Part shown: positions 10,083 to 18,677 of the stretch, in pieces
Position numbering within the stretch: the first letter of the stretch is position 1
Layout of the letters: every line of letters starts with the position of its first letter
Source: an uncultured Nitrosomonadales bacterium
Lineage (GTDB): Bacteria > Pseudomonadota > Gammaproteobacteria > Burkholderiales > Gallionellaceae
Assembly (NCBI GenBank): GCA_903915035.1
Contig: CAIWRI010000042.1
Coordinates: 1 to 42,408, forward strand
DNA length: 42,408 nucleotides
Direction of reading: 5' to 3'
Translations under genes and position numbers: made by a program
The notes under the pieces: generated by a model
The model's input: the letters and a program-made list of their open reading frames with translations, nothing else
Databases searched by the model: none
Told to the model about the DNA's origin: nothing

Positions 10083-10699
10083 GCTTGGGTTTCCTTAGTA
10101 CGAGCATCGCGGAGCGATACATCAGCACTCTCACCCTGCGGGAGAGAGGCAGAAGAGAGTGAACTGGCGCTTAGCTTATTGTCATTAGAGGGATTCAACA
10201 CTGAAAGCGCTGGTATTTCATCTAAAAGTGCTGCAGCACGTTGCTCATCCTGTGCTGTGAGTTTAGCTTCAACAACCAGCTCCTTGCGTTTTTTCAACTG
10301 TATGACCAGAAATACACCGCCGATCAGCAACAACAGAAAAGGCGCAGACCAGAGCGGCATGGTCTCCTTATCCACAGGCGGGTCATACAGTACCGACTTG
10401 CCGAAACGCGCCACCAGCAAGTCCATAATTTCCTGATCGGTTGCCCCTTCCTTCATTTTATCGCGCATGATACGTCGCACGTCCTGTGACCAGTCTGAGT
10501 GAGAAGTGGATACCGGTTCACTTTGACACACCAGACAGCGCACTTTTTCAGCCAGATGCATCATGCGCGTTTCCACAACAGGATCATCAGCGATATCTTT
10601 CGCCACTGCGGCATAAGCGTTCGCCGGCAGCCATAAAGCGACTAAAGCGACCAGCAAAAATACCTGAAAAACAGGAAGAATTAATTTAGCGATTTTCAT
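10079..10699 (-). CDS. ccmH: Cytochrome c maturation protein CcmH (apocytochrome thiol reductant)
   Basis: 206 residues. A signal peptide or anchor (residues ~1-30) precedes the CcmH core with the redox pair in VRCLVCQ (Cys-x-x-Cys), then DVRRIMRDKMKEGATDQEIMDLLVARFGKSVLYDPP and a TM segment at ~125-145. It reduces the CXXCH thiols of apocytochrome for haem attachment together with CcmG and CcmF. The residues after the TM (~150-206) form a polar, low-complexity tail rich in Ser and Ala that is longer than in typical CcmH/CcmL proteins. It overlaps both neighbours by 4 bp. Confidence 0.93.
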   Translation of the reverse strand: MKIAKLILPVFQVFLLVALVALWLPANAYAAVAKDIADDPVVETRMMHLAEKVRCLVCQSEPVSTSHSDWSQDVRRIMRDKMKEGATDQEIMDLLVARFGKSVLYDPPVDKETMPLWSAPFLLLLIGGVFLVIQLKKRKELVVEAKLTAQDEQRAAALLDEIPALSVLNPSNDNKLSASSLSSASLPQGESADVSLRDARTKETQA

Positions 10700-11223
10700 T
10701 GTGCCTGCAACCTCGCCACCATAGGCAGTATGGTTTTCTGTAAATTTTGCGGCGTAACAGGACCGATCAGTTTATAACGAATAATCCCCTGCTTGTCGAT
10801 CACATAGGTTTCAGGTACGCCATACACGCCGAAATTAAAACCCACACTGCCATCAATATCTGACACCACCAGATTATAAGGGTCCCCGGCCGCCTTCAGC
10901 GTTTCATTACCGTCCACGGGCTTATCCTTGTAATCCATACCCACGACAGGCACGATATGCTGTTGTGAAAAGTTCATCAGCAGTGGATGCTCATCCTTAC
11001 ACGAACTACACCAGGAAGCCCATACATTCAGCAACCAGACTTTCCCCAGCATCTCCTTAGAAGCAAACTGTTTGGCCGGTTCATGCAACAACGGCAGCAC
11101 GAAAGCGGGAGCGGCCTTACCTACCAGCGGCGAAGGTATTTCAGCAGTATCGCGCCCGAGTCCTCTGTACAGAAAGACGGACAAAATAACAAAAAGTACA
11201 AAGGGAAGAATAAAACGCATCAT
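10696..11223 (-). CDS. ccmG: Thiol:disulfide interchange protein CcmG/DsbE
   Basis: 175 residues. The start is set at the ATGATG at 11223, which has AAAGGA 8 nt upstream; a longer frame has no support. An N-terminal signal anchor (MRFILPFVLFVILSVFLY) is followed by a thioredoxin fold with active site WASWCSSC (CXXC), the GVYGVPETYVID cis-Pro loop and the GMDYKD insert typical of CcmG. It is a periplasmic membrane-tethered reductase in the cytochrome c maturation thiol pathway. It lies 13 bp after ccmF and overlaps ccmH. Confidence 0.95.
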   Translation of the reverse strand: MMRFILPFVLFVILSVFLYRGLGRDTAEIPSPLVGKAAPAFVLPLLHEPAKQFASKEMLGKVWLLNVWASWCSSCKDEHPLLMNFSQQHIVPVVGMDYKDKPVDGNETLKAAGDPYNLVVSDIDGSVGFNFGVYGVPETYVIDKQGIIRYKLIGPVTPQNLQKTILPMVARLQAQ

Positions 11224-11236
11224 AATGTTAATCCTT

Positions 11237-13237
11237 TTAAATGTGGATTGATGATTGCGGCGCAGTTGCAAGTACTGCCTTTTTGTGGATACGATAACGG
11301 CGATCAGACACGGCCAGAATTCCCCCCAGCCCCATCAGCAGACAGCCGGCCCAAATCCAGTCGACAAAAGGTTTGATGTAAACACGCACCGCCCATGCAC
11401 CATCCGATTCCGAAATCGGTTCACCGAGCGATACATATAAATCACGGAACACCCCGGGTTGAATAGAAGCATCAGTCATCGGCATGCCAGAGGCATTGTA
11501 CTGACGTTTTTCAGGCAGCAATTCGCCCAGCGACCGGCCATCCTGATACACCAGCACATGTCCCGTGCTTGCGGTATAGTTTGGTCCTGCTGTTTGCGTC
11601 ACACCCTTGAAACGGAATTCAAAGCCGCCCGCCATCACTGTATCGCCGACATTCATGCGCACATCGCGCTCGGTTTCATAGCCCTTTACCAGCGTCACGC
11701 CGATGATAAAAATAGCCATACCAAGATGCGCCGCCTGCATACCGTAATAACTCATGCTTTGGCGACGTACACGCGCCATGAATGTACCTTGCCCGCTCCA
11801 GCGCTGCTTTAAGCTGATCACCAGCGATGCGATAATCCAGAATGCCATCAGCAAGCCCAATACCACCATTGCTGAAAATTTATTCGATTCCAGCGACAGA
11901 AAGCGCCCCATGCTCAAGGGCAAAATCAACGCCAAGACCAGCGCACTGGCAAATCCCCACTGCACACGGCGAGCCAGATCGGGCACCGACATTTTTTTCC
12001 AGCGCGCCAGCGGCCCCAACCCCATCATAAATACCATCGGGATCATCAGTGGCACGAAAACCGCTTCGAAGTACGGAGGACCTACCGAGAGTTTGCCATA
12101 GCCTAACGCATCCATAAACAGCGGATACAGAGTACCGATAAACACCGATGCGGAGGCGACTGACAGCAATACATTGTTGGAGAGCAGCAATGATTCTCGC
12201 GACAAGATATCGAACTTGCCGCCCAGGCCTACTTTCGGCGCGCGCCAGGCGAACAGCAACAATGAAGCACCTATCACCAGCACCAGAAAGCTCAGGATAA
12301 AAATACCGCGTTTTGGATCTGCGGCAAACGAATGCACCGAGGTCAGCACGCCTGAACGCACCAGAAAGGTGCCCAGCAGGCTAAGAGAAAATGCGCCTAT
12401 CGCCAGCAGTACGGTCCAGCTTTTGAATGCGCCGCGTTTTTCCGTCACTGCCAGCGAATGAATCAATGCCGTGCCCAATAGCCAGGGCATGAACGAAGCA
12501 TTTTCAACCGGATCCCAGAACCACCAGCCACCCCAGCCCAGCTCATAATAAGCCCAGCCGCTACCCAGCATGATGCCGATGGTCATAAAGACCCAGGCAA
12601 CCGTAGTCCAGGGGCGTGACCAGCGCGCCCAGGTTGCATCCAGCTTACCGCCCAGCAAAGCCGAAATAGCAAAGGCGTAAGCGACTGAAAAACCGACATA
12701 ACCCATGTACAACATCGGCGGATGGATCACCAATCCCGGATCCTGCAACAAGGGATTCAAATCCTGCCCGTCCGCCGCTGCCGGCAACAGGCGGGTGAAC
12801 GGACTGCTGGTAAACAGCATGAACATGATAAAACCGACTGAAATCAGCCCCATCACACCCAGCACGCGGGCGACCATTTCTTCAGGCAAATGCCGGCTGA
12901 AAATCGCGACAGCTGCCGTCCAGACTGACAGAAACAGGGCCCATAACAGCAACGACCCTTCATGACCGCCCCAGATCGCCGCAAAGCGATATTGACCGGG
13001 TAAATGAGAATTGGAATGCTCCGCAACATACAGCACGGAAAAATCATTCGCTAAAAATGCATAGGCAAGTGCTGAGAATGCCAGGCTGACAAACACAAAC
13101 TGTCCGTAAGCCAGCGGGCGGGCAACGCCCATCAATACGCTGTTATTCCGTGCTGCACCCAATATCGGCAAAACGCCCAAAATCATGCCTAAAAACAGTG
13201 CGATTATGAGTGAAAAATGACCTAGTTCTGGAATCAT
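11237..13237 (-). CDS. ccmF: Cytochrome c haem lyase subunit CcmF
   Basis: 666-residue polytopic inner-membrane protein of normal length. The haem-handling tryptophan-rich WWD motif is seen as WGGWWFWDPVENASFMPWL, with about 15 TM segments and conserved His residues in periplasmic loops (for example ALIHSLAVTEKRGAF and TSVHSFAADP). The C-terminal periplasmic domain contains RFKGV and LGELLPEKRQY. It receives haem from holo-CcmE and ligates it to apocytochrome c with CcmH/CcmI. It lies 17 bp after ccmE in the operon. Confidence 0.97.
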   Translation of the reverse strand: MIPELGHFSLIIALFLGMILGVLPILGAARNNSVLMGVARPLAYGQFVFVSLAFSALAYAFLANDFSVLYVAEHSNSHLPGQYRFAAIWGGHEGSLLLWALFLSVWTAAVAIFSRHLPEEMVARVLGVMGLISVGFIMFMLFTSSPFTRLLPAAADGQDLNPLLQDPGLVIHPPMLYMGYVGFSVAYAFAISALLGGKLDATWARWSRPWTTVAWVFMTIGIMLGSGWAYYELGWGGWWFWDPVENASFMPWLLGTALIHSLAVTEKRGAFKSWTVLLAIGAFSLSLLGTFLVRSGVLTSVHSFAADPKRGIFILSFLVLVIGASLLLFAWRAPKVGLGGKFDILSRESLLLSNNVLLSVASASVFIGTLYPLFMDALGYGKLSVGPPYFEAVFVPLMIPMVFMMGLGPLARWKKMSVPDLARRVQWGFASALVLALILPLSMGRFLSLESNKFSAMVVLGLLMAFWIIASLVISLKQRWSGQGTFMARVRRQSMSYYGMQAAHLGMAIFIIGVTLVKGYETERDVRMNVGDTVMAGGFEFRFKGVTQTAGPNYTASTGHVLVYQDGRSLGELLPEKRQYNASGMPMTDASIQPGVFRDLYVSLGEPISESDGAWAVRVYIKPFVDWIWAGCLLMGLGGILAVSDRRYRIHKKAVLATAPQSSIHI

Positions 13238-13254
13238 GTATAAGCTTTCAACAG

Positions 13255-13707
13255 TTATTTGGCAACGGGTGCAACAACTTGAGGGGCGGCGGCCCGCTTC
13301 AATGCATCTTTGGCTTCCGGCGGCATATAATTTTCGTCATGCTTAGCCAGCACTTCTGATACATGCATCTGTCCGTCAGCTTCCATCTTGCCTTGTGCCA
13401 CGACGCCTTTGCCTTCCTTGAACAAGTCAGGCAGGATACCTTTGTAGACTACCGGCAGACTGCGCTTCAAATCCGTGATCATAAAGTGTACGGTCAAGCC
13501 GTCTTTCTCTCGCTTGACACTGCCGGCTTCTACCAGACCACCGATGCGGAAATTCCGGTTCTGTGGTGCTTCCTTGTTGTAAACCTGAGTCGGGGTAAAA
13601 TACAGGCTGACGTTATCTTTCAGCGCATTCAGTACCAGTCCCACTGCTAGTCCAACCGCAGCGATGCCTACGATAATAAATAATGCTCTTTTCTGACGCG
13701 GTTTCAT
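13255..13707 (-). CDS. ccmE: Haem chaperone CcmE
   Basis: 150 residues from the ATG at 13707, which is preceded by AGGA and starts MKPRQKRALFIIVGIAAVG, the classic CcmE cytoplasmic stub plus TM. The OB-fold follows, with FRIGGLVEAGSV and GILPDLFKEGKGVVAQG. The covalent haem attachment His is in the motif VLAKHDENYMPPE (H-x-x-x-Y). It carries haem from CcmABCD to CcmF in the periplasm. A repeat-like spacer of 143 bp separates it from ccmD, the only loose junction in the operon. Confidence 0.96.
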   Translation of the reverse strand: MKPRQKRALFIIVGIAAVGLAVGLVLNALKDNVSLYFTPTQVYNKEAPQNRNFRIGGLVEAGSVKREKDGLTVHFMITDLKRSLPVVYKGILPDLFKEGKGVVAQGKMEADGQMHVSEVLAKHDENYMPPEAKDALKRAAAPQVVAPVAK

Positions 13708-13728
13708 ATTAATCCTATAAAAAATTGT

Positions 13729-13832
13729 CCACGAAATACACAAAAAACACGAAAAATCAAAAACACCTAGCGAAATCACACTTTAGGTTAGCTTCTAAAT
13801 TTGTATAATTGTTTTTTTAGTGACTTTCGTGG
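13729..13832. repeat. Short inverted-repeat element between ccmD and ccmE
   Basis: Terminal inverted repeats CCACGAAA (13729-13736) and TTTCGTGG (13825-13832) bound a ~104-bp AT-rich segment in which CACGAAA-like units recur. It fits a small non-autonomous repeat (MITE-like) inserted into the operon, leaving the ccmE ribosome binding site outside it. Similar arms occur at 8673-8706. Confidence 0.5.
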
Positions 13833-13850
13833 GGAAAAAGAATTTAAGGT

Positions 13851-14018
13851 CTATTCTTCTTCTGAGGCTTCATGCATCAGGCGCACCTGTTGCAAGGTAA
13901 TTTTTCGCTTGTGCAATACCATCGCGATTTCAATCGCAAAAATCAGAAAGGCAACTCCATATGATCCTATCAACACATAGGTCAGCGGATGCGCGTGCAT
14001 CCAGATATCCAGATTCAT
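13851..14018 (-). CDS. ccmD: Haem exporter accessory protein CcmD
   Basis: A 55-residue membrane protein beginning MNLDIWMHAHPLTYVLIG. It has one TM segment (residues ~14-36) followed by a basic, helical cytoplasmic tail (LHKRKITLQQVRLMHE), the standard CcmD layout. CcmD is needed for release of holo-CcmE from the CcmABC complex. GGAGGT lies just upstream and the start overlaps the ccmC stop (ATGA), so translation is coupled. Confidence 0.93.
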   Translation of the reverse strand: MNLDIWMHAHPLTYVLIGSYGVAFLIFAIEIAMVLHKRKITLQQVRLMHEASEEE

Positions 14019-14752
14019 TGTTTTACCTCCGCCAACTCAGCAACCCACTGAGTATTGCGTTCACGTTCCAAAATAATGCTGCGCACCCGGGTCAAGGCGA
14101 TAGCCATCGCATACAACCAGCAGGCAGCCAGCATGGTGAACATTGCCTGCTGCATGGTGATTTGCATGGATGTTCCGGTAAACTTGATGGTAGAACCCTG
14201 ATGCAGGGTATTCCACCACTTTACCGAAAAATAAATAATCGGCACGTTCACGGACCCCACGATTGCCAGCAAGGCCGCGGCACGATCAGCACGGCGCGGG
14301 TCATCAATCGAAGCATGCAGCGAGATAAAGCCCAGATACAGGAACAACAGGATCAACTCGGAAGTCAGACGTGCATCCCAAACCCACCATGCGCCCCACA
14401 TCGGCTTGCCCCACAACGCACCAGTCCAAAGCGCAATAAAGGTAAACAGCGCACCGGTCGGGGCGATGGCCGTTGCCATCATGGAAGACAGGCGGGTATT
14501 AAAGATCAATCCCATCGCGGCATAAGCGGCCATGATCATATACAGGAACATGGACAGTATTGAGGAGGGCACATGAATAAAGATAATGCGATAAAACTCA
14601 CCTTGCGTTGCATCGGCAGGCGCCACCACAAACCCCAGATACAGCCCTGTCGCACAGAGCAGTGCTGATAAAATTGCAAACCAGGGAATCAGCTTGCCGG
14701 CCAATGGATAGAAGTTGATTGGTGCAGCATATTTAAACCAGTTTATTGCCAA
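14015..14752 (-). CDS. ccmC: Haem transporter CcmC
   Basis: 245 residues with six TM segments. The tryptophan-rich motif WGAWWVWDARLTSELILLFLYLG is intact, and His residues in the flanking periplasmic loops (FIHVPSS and WWNTLHQGSTIKF) are in the expected places for haem ligation. It attaches haem to CcmE as part of CcmABCD. It starts 4 bp after the ccmB stop. Confidence 0.97.
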   Translation of the reverse strand: MAINWFKYAAPINFYPLAGKLIPWFAILSALLCATGLYLGFVVAPADATQGEFYRIIFIHVPSSILSMFLYMIMAAYAAMGLIFNTRLSSMMATAIAPTGALFTFIALWTGALWGKPMWGAWWVWDARLTSELILLFLYLGFISLHASIDDPRRADRAAALLAIVGSVNVPIIYFSVKWWNTLHQGSTIKFTGTSMQITMQQAMFTMLAACWLYAMAIALTRVRSIILERERNTQWVAELAEVKQ

Positions 14753-14756
14753 AATC

Positions 14757-15434
14757 TTACTCCATCGAAATTCTTAAAGCCTGTGCCGTAACCCAGGGGG
14801 TAAATACCAGCGCTAACACCAGCAAGGCACCCATCAGGGACAGATGCGCCGATACATTCATTCCACTCACCACAGCCTGCACTGCACCCGTACCGAAAAT
14901 CAGCACCGGTATACATAAGGGCAATACCAGCAATGACAATAACACACCGCCACCCCGCAACCCCAAGGTTAATGCGGCACCTATCGCGCCCACCATACTG
15001 AGAATCGGGGTCCCCAGCAGCAGCGTCAGCATCAGCATCCCTATCGCCGCTATCGACATATCAAACTGTAAGCCTAACACCGGCGTGAGCAATACCAGCG
15101 GCAAACCGGACACCATCCAATGCGAAGCTATTTTACCCAGCACCAGCATAGACAAGGGCTGCGGGACCAGCAACATCTGCTCCAGCGTACCATCCAGATA
15201 GTCGGCTGAGAAGAGCCTGCCTAACGATAACATTGATGAGAGTAGAGCCGCCACCCACAATACGCCGGGTGCCATTTTGCGCAGCATGTCCGTTTCCGGT
15301 CCGACACCGAGCGGAAACAAACTAACCACCATCACGAAAAAAATCAGCGTTGTCAACACATCTGCGCGACGGCGCATGGCCAGAATCAAATCACGGCGCA
15401 CCACTAACATCAGCAGGTAAAATAAAGTCTTCAT
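14757..15434 (-). CDS. ccmB: Haem exporter permease CcmB
   Basis: 225 residues with six predicted TM segments. The start region LVVRRDLILAMRRRADVLTTLIFFVMVVSLFPLGVGPE and the SADYLDGTLEQMLLVPQPL segment are diagnostic of CcmB. It is the membrane half of the CcmAB ABC transporter, which powers release of haem-loaded CcmE. It overlaps ccmA by 4 bp. Confidence 0.96.
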   Translation of the reverse strand: MKTLFYLLMLVVRRDLILAMRRRADVLTTLIFFVMVVSLFPLGVGPETDMLRKMAPGVLWVAALLSSMLSLGRLFSADYLDGTLEQMLLVPQPLSMLVLGKIASHWMVSGLPLVLLTPVLGLQFDMSIAAIGMLMLTLLLGTPILSMVGAIGAALTLGLRGGGVLLSLLVLPLCIPVLIFGTGAVQAVVSGMNVSAHLSLMGALLVLALVFTPWVTAQALRISME

Positions 15435-16039
15435 GAAAGCGACAAAATTTCCATTCCCGCCACCTTCAAGGGTTGATGGGTAGTAAAAACAATCATACCT
15501 TGCCGCTGCAGATGTTCGTCAATCAACGCCTCAATCAGCGCCACCGCTCCGACATCCAAGGCAGTCAAAGGTTCATCCAGTATCCATAAAGCCGCATCAT
15601 TAACCAGCAAACGGGCCAGTGCGACCCGGCGTCGCTGCCCCTGCGACAGCACTTTGGCCGGCAAACGTTCACGACCTTTTAACCCCATACGTCGCAACGC
15701 GGCAAGCGCCTCGTTTTCAGTCAAATGCCCGCCGGCCAGCCCCGCCGAAATACGCAGATTTTCCAGCGCACTCAATTCATCCTTAATTGCATTTAAATGC
15801 CCAAGGTAAATCATTTGCGCGTAATAATCTTCTGCCATCTTCTGGATATCCTCACCACGCCAGCATATGCTTCCCTCATCAGGCACCAGAAAACCACACA
15901 AAGTACGCAGCAAACTGGTCTTGCCGCTGCCATTCGCACCCTGAATTTGCAGAATCTGCCCTGGACAAAGGGTAAAGCTTAATCCGGAAAAAAGTCTGTG
16001 ATCACCGCGACTACAAGCAAGATTACTGACTTCCAGCAT
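15431..16039 (-). CDS. ccmA: Haem exporter ATP-binding protein CcmA
   Basis: A 202-residue ABC ATPase, first gene of the ccm operon. Walker A is GANGSGKTS (residues ~34-42), the signature is LSQGQRRRVALARLL, Walker B is ALWILDEP, and the switch His is in VFTTHQPL. With CcmB it hydrolyses ATP to free holo-CcmE. A minus-strand TATAAT (16069-16074) lies upstream in the 106-bp gap shared with divergent fabI, and could be its -10, though I see no good -35. Confidence 0.96.
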   Translation of the reverse strand: MLEVSNLACSRGDHRLFSGLSFTLCPGQILQIQGANGSGKTSLLRTLCGFLVPDEGSICWRGEDIQKMAEDYYAQMIYLGHLNAIKDELSALENLRISAGLAGGHLTENEALAALRRMGLKGRERLPAKVLSQGQRRRVALARLLVNDAALWILDEPLTALDVGAVALIEALIDEHLQRQGMIVFTTHQPLKVAGMEILSLS

Positions 16040-16085
16040 GGAAATAACCTGAAATTTAACAATGCCGGATTATATACGATTGCAT

Positions 16086-16114
16086 CTGACCATTACGCAC
16101 CATTGCTTTATAAT
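16086..16114 (+). promoter_or_regulatory. Probable sigma70 promoter of fabI
   Basis: -35 CTGACC (16086-16091), 17-bp spacer, -10 TATAAT (16109-16114), placing the start site about 25 nt before the gene. Confidence 0.6.
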
Positions 16115-16145
16115 CGAACTACTTTAAGCAATTTGGATGACTCAC

Positions 16146-16934
16146 ATGGGATTTTTGGCCAATAAACGCATTTTGATCACCGGCATGATCAGCAACCGTT
16201 CAATCGCCTACGGGGTTGCTGTTGCGATGCATCGCGAAGGCGCACAGCTGGCTTTTACTTATCAAGGCGAACGGGTACACGATCGTGTGATCGGACTGGC
16301 AAGGCAATTTGACAGTGAACTGGTATTTCAATGTGATGTCGCCAGCGATGATGAAATCAATCAATTGTTTGTGGATTTGAAGCAGCATTGGGACGGTTTT
16401 GACGGTTTTGTACATGCGATTGCCTTTGCACCGCGCGAAGCGCTGGAGGGCGAATTTCTCGACGGTTTCAGTCGTGAAGCTTTCCGTATTGCACACGACA
16501 TCAGTTCCTACAGCTTCCCCGCCATGGCGAAAGCCGCACTGCCGATGATGGTAGGACGACGCGCGGCCATATTGACTTTAAGCTATCTGGGCGCGGTTCG
16601 CACCATGCCTCACTACAACGTGATGGGGATGGCCAAGGCTAGCCTGGAAGCTTCTGTGCGCTACCTTGCAATGCATCTTGGTAGCAGAGGCATACGCGTA
16701 AATGCGATCTCTGCAGGGCCAATCCGCACGCTGGCTGCTGCGGGCATTGCCGATTTTGGCAAACTGCTTAGTTACAATGAAAAAAATGCCCCTTTGAAAC
16801 GCAACGTGACCTCAGAAGAAGTAGGCAACGCCGCCGCCTTCCTGTGCAGCGATCTGGCCAGCGGCATTACCGGCGAAATTACCTATGTGGATGGCGGATT
16901 CAACACCACCTCGCTAGGCTCAACCGAAGCCTGA
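16146..16934 (+). CDS. fabI: Enoyl-[acyl-carrier-protein] reductase (NADH), FabI
   Basis: 262 residues from the ATG at 16146 ([13 protein letters not shown], preceded by GGA at 8 nt). An ATG three codons earlier (16137) is also possible. It is an SDR-fold enzyme that reduces trans-2-enoyl-ACP in the last step of fatty acid elongation. The FabI-type NADH loop [11 protein letters not shown] replaces the usual TGxxxGxG. The catalytic Tyr and Lys are in [10 protein letters not shown] (Y-x6-K), and [16 protein letters not shown] matches FabI. The C-terminus ends [12 protein letters not shown]. It is the family targeted by triclosan. It is divergent from ccmA and monocistronic, or followed by the small membrane protein gene 143 bp downstream. 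Confidence 0.96.
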   Translation: MGFLANKRILITGMISNRSIAYGVAVAMHREGAQLAFTYQGERVHDRVIGLARQFDSELVFQCDVASDDEINQLFVDLKQHWDGFDGFVHAIAFAPREALEGEFLDGFSREAFRIAHDISSYSFPAMAKAALPMMVGRRAAILTLSYLGAVRTMPHYNVMGMAKASLEASVRYLAMHLGSRGIRVNAISAGPIRTLAAAGIADFGKLLSYNEKNAPLKRNVTSEEVGNAAAFLCSDLASGITGEITYVDGGFNTTSLGSTEA

Positions 16935-17077
16935 ATGCACAAACACGAACGGGCAGGGCAATAATGCCATCCCAGACATTGCAAAGATACTCGCCGGCCC
17001 CGCCTGTCACCGCCCCCCCGCAGACACGGAAAAGGGCATACGAACCGCTACGTGAGTTACGTTAACTGAAAGCCTAT

Positions 17078-17461
17078 ATGTTTAACCACCCTTTTTTACT
17101 GCACTGGCTGATTATGTCGCTCTCGCTCTGGGTTGCCAGCTATATTTTCAGCGGCATCAGATTTACCACCCCGTCCTCATTGCTGATTGCGGCACTACTG
17201 CTTGGTTTTGCGAATGCAATCATCAAACCCTTACTCATACTGCTTACCCTGCCGCTGACGCTGCTGACATTCGGATTGTTTCTGCTGGTGATAAATGCGC
17301 TGATGATACTGCTGGTTTCATCAATAGTGCGTGGCTTCACCGTATCGGGATTCTGGACGGCCTTGTTCGCAAGCATTTTCATCTCCCTCTTCAATGTCTT
17401 GATCAGCCCGCTTTTCATCACCCCTGTGATGCCACTACCCTTTTCCGGTCACTGGTTATAG
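17078..17461 (+). CDS. Small integral membrane protein, 'phage holin family 4' (YvlD-like)
   Basis: 127 residues with four hydrophobic segments (~8-25, 32-52, 55-78, 92-115). The motif GFANAIIKPLLILLTLPLTLLTFGLFLLVINALMI is diagnostic of the YvlD/4TMGM family (PF04020 as I recall). Despite the database name there is no evidence of phage lysis function; these proteins are common chromosomal membrane proteins of unknown role. The starting ATG has a poor ribosome binding site. An inverted repeat 23 bp after the stop may end the transcript. Confidence 0.85.
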   Translation: MFNHPFLLHWLIMSLSLWVASYIFSGIRFTTPSSLLIAALLLGFANAIIKPLLILLTLPLTLLTFGLFLLVINALMILLVSSIVRGFTVSGFWTALFASIFISLFNVLISPLFITPVMPLPFSGHWL

Positions 17462-17484
17462 CCTCAGCCCCGGCAGGGGCGAAT

Positions 17485-17519
17485 GATTAACTGATGTTCC
17501 TCTGTAACCTCAGTTAATC
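17485..17519. repeat. Perfect 10-bp inverted repeat after the membrane protein gene
   Basis: GATTAACTGA (17485-17494) and TCAGTTAATC (17510-17519) with a 15-nt spacer. There is no T-run, so it is a poor intrinsic terminator. It could be an operator or an RNA-stabilising hairpin. Confidence 0.5.
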
Positions 17520-18049
17520 AGGCATAAAACCAATTTTTCCAGGGCAGCCCGGCAGCTGCTTGGCTGCATCTTGCTTTAAAGAATGCACCTGGACTTCATT
17601 TTCCTTCACGGATGTTACCTATCTGCCATCAAGTTTCGGCGTAGCCTTTTGTTGCGCTGTGTGTGCCTCCGCTGTGCGCCGCCGAAGTTAGCCTGTCTAT
17701 TGCGGCCAGAGCCAAACCCGCAGGGATCTTATTGCCGTTTGGCCTCCTGCAAAATTGGTTTAGTGTTTAACTGACGGATATTGCTGCGTCACATCAGTAA
17801 TCTATCGTTGCCGCATTGCTCAGGCTTACTCAGGTCATGCGCGAGAAAATCGGCAATATGCCAGCTCAAGTCTCCCTGTATCGCGGCAAGGTCTGCCGAA
17901 AAACCGTGAAGGCTCGCTCATACCCGGGGGGCCGTGTCATGGCAATGGATGTCTCACTGATGCCAGTAAGTCACCCACTCGTGCCGCTGAGCACTCTACT
18001 GCAATGCATTTTATTACTTATCAATCATATTGTTGCGCATTATTTTTTT
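17520..18049. other. Gene-poor stretch, no supported feature
   Basis: Frames of 60-86 codons exist on the plus strand (around 17583 and 17816), but they show no ribosome binding site, no recognisable motif, and Cys/Arg-rich composition typical of chance frames. I see no tRNA or transposase signature. It may be decayed DNA. Confidence 0.5.
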
Positions 18050-18290
18050 TGCCTTGCGTCTGATGCAGGGCCATAAAGGTCTCATTGCCGCCAGTAGAGG
18101 TTCGACCCGGGCCAATAGAAGACTCTCCAAAACCAATAGCAGTCGGGCTAAAACCAGGGGGCGTCAATGATATACCGGTGGAACTGCCATATATCCCCGT
18201 AGCAGTCGGACAAACTCCCGTGAGTTGTAAACCAGTTTGATTGAGACATGACGCGGCCTCTGGTGTCGGACTAACATAACAATCACTGGT
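18050..18290 (-). repeat. Degenerate 21-bp tandem repeat array (copy A)
   Basis: Read on the minus strand, about eleven consecutive 21-nt units share the core (T/G)CTA(C/T)TGG(T/C) followed after 4-6 nt by a GAC/GTC element. Examples are TCTATTGGCCCGGGTCGAAC and the next unit starting TCTACTGGC. There are no spacers between units. Because 21 is a multiple of 3, a stop-free frame of 94 codons (18021-18305) results, reading as seven-residue repeats such as YGSSTGI, SPTAIGF, GESSIGP and GRTSTGG. Whether it is translated is unknown; its start has no clear ribosome binding site. The same family occurs at 31865-32080. Confidence 0.8.
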
Positions 18291-18441
18291 TTTGAGCATT
18301 TGCATTATCGTTTTACGGTCGTTTTACGCAAAACCTAGTCCACAGAGATCGAAAAGCACTTTAAAATCAATAGAAAAAACTCTGAACAATAATTATCAAG
18401 GGTTGTCGCGAGCGCGTACCATCGGTTAGCATGTAGAAGTA

Positions 18442-18456
18442 GTAACAATTAATTAC
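18442..18456 (+). promoter_or_regulatory. Candidate activator site upstream of the first spy-like gene
   Basis: GTAACAATTAATTAC, an imperfect palindrome (GTAA-N7-TTAC), begins 57 nt before a TATTAT hexamer (18499-18504). The same site, 14 of 15 identical and with the same 57-nt offset, precedes the second spy-like gene. Conservation continues downstream (AAATTCTGC, TTACACTT, CTATTATG). A centre about 55-60 nt before the inferred transcription start would suit an activator. Confidence 0.6.
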
Positions 18457-18677
18457 AAATTCTGCTGATTTATAAACATTTTATTTACACTTCCGCTCTA
18501 TTATGTACTAACCAGCCGTTCTGAAGACTGGTTCGAGACAAGCAGCAGGGCAAGCGACAGATCACTCAGGATTGATTATCAGTTCCACAGGTAATTGATT
18601 GCAAGGTGGCTTTAACAGCGCTTTATTCTCTTCCTGCTATACAGTTTGTTACTATATTACTTAGGAGTATCTACATC

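Noticed and set aside
16964..17065. A 33-codon frame after fabI (MPSQTLQRYSPAP...)
   Set aside because: Too short, with a Pro/Arg-rich chance-like sequence and no recognised family.
18021..18305. 94-codon minus-strand ORF with S-T-G repeats as a protein gene
   Set aside because: The open frame is explained by the 21-bp repeat lacking stops; no ribosome binding site. Reported as a repeat, not as a gene.
18442..18456. CpxR box
   Set aside because: CpxR sites are direct GTAAA repeats; this site is an inverted GTAA-N7-TTAC.
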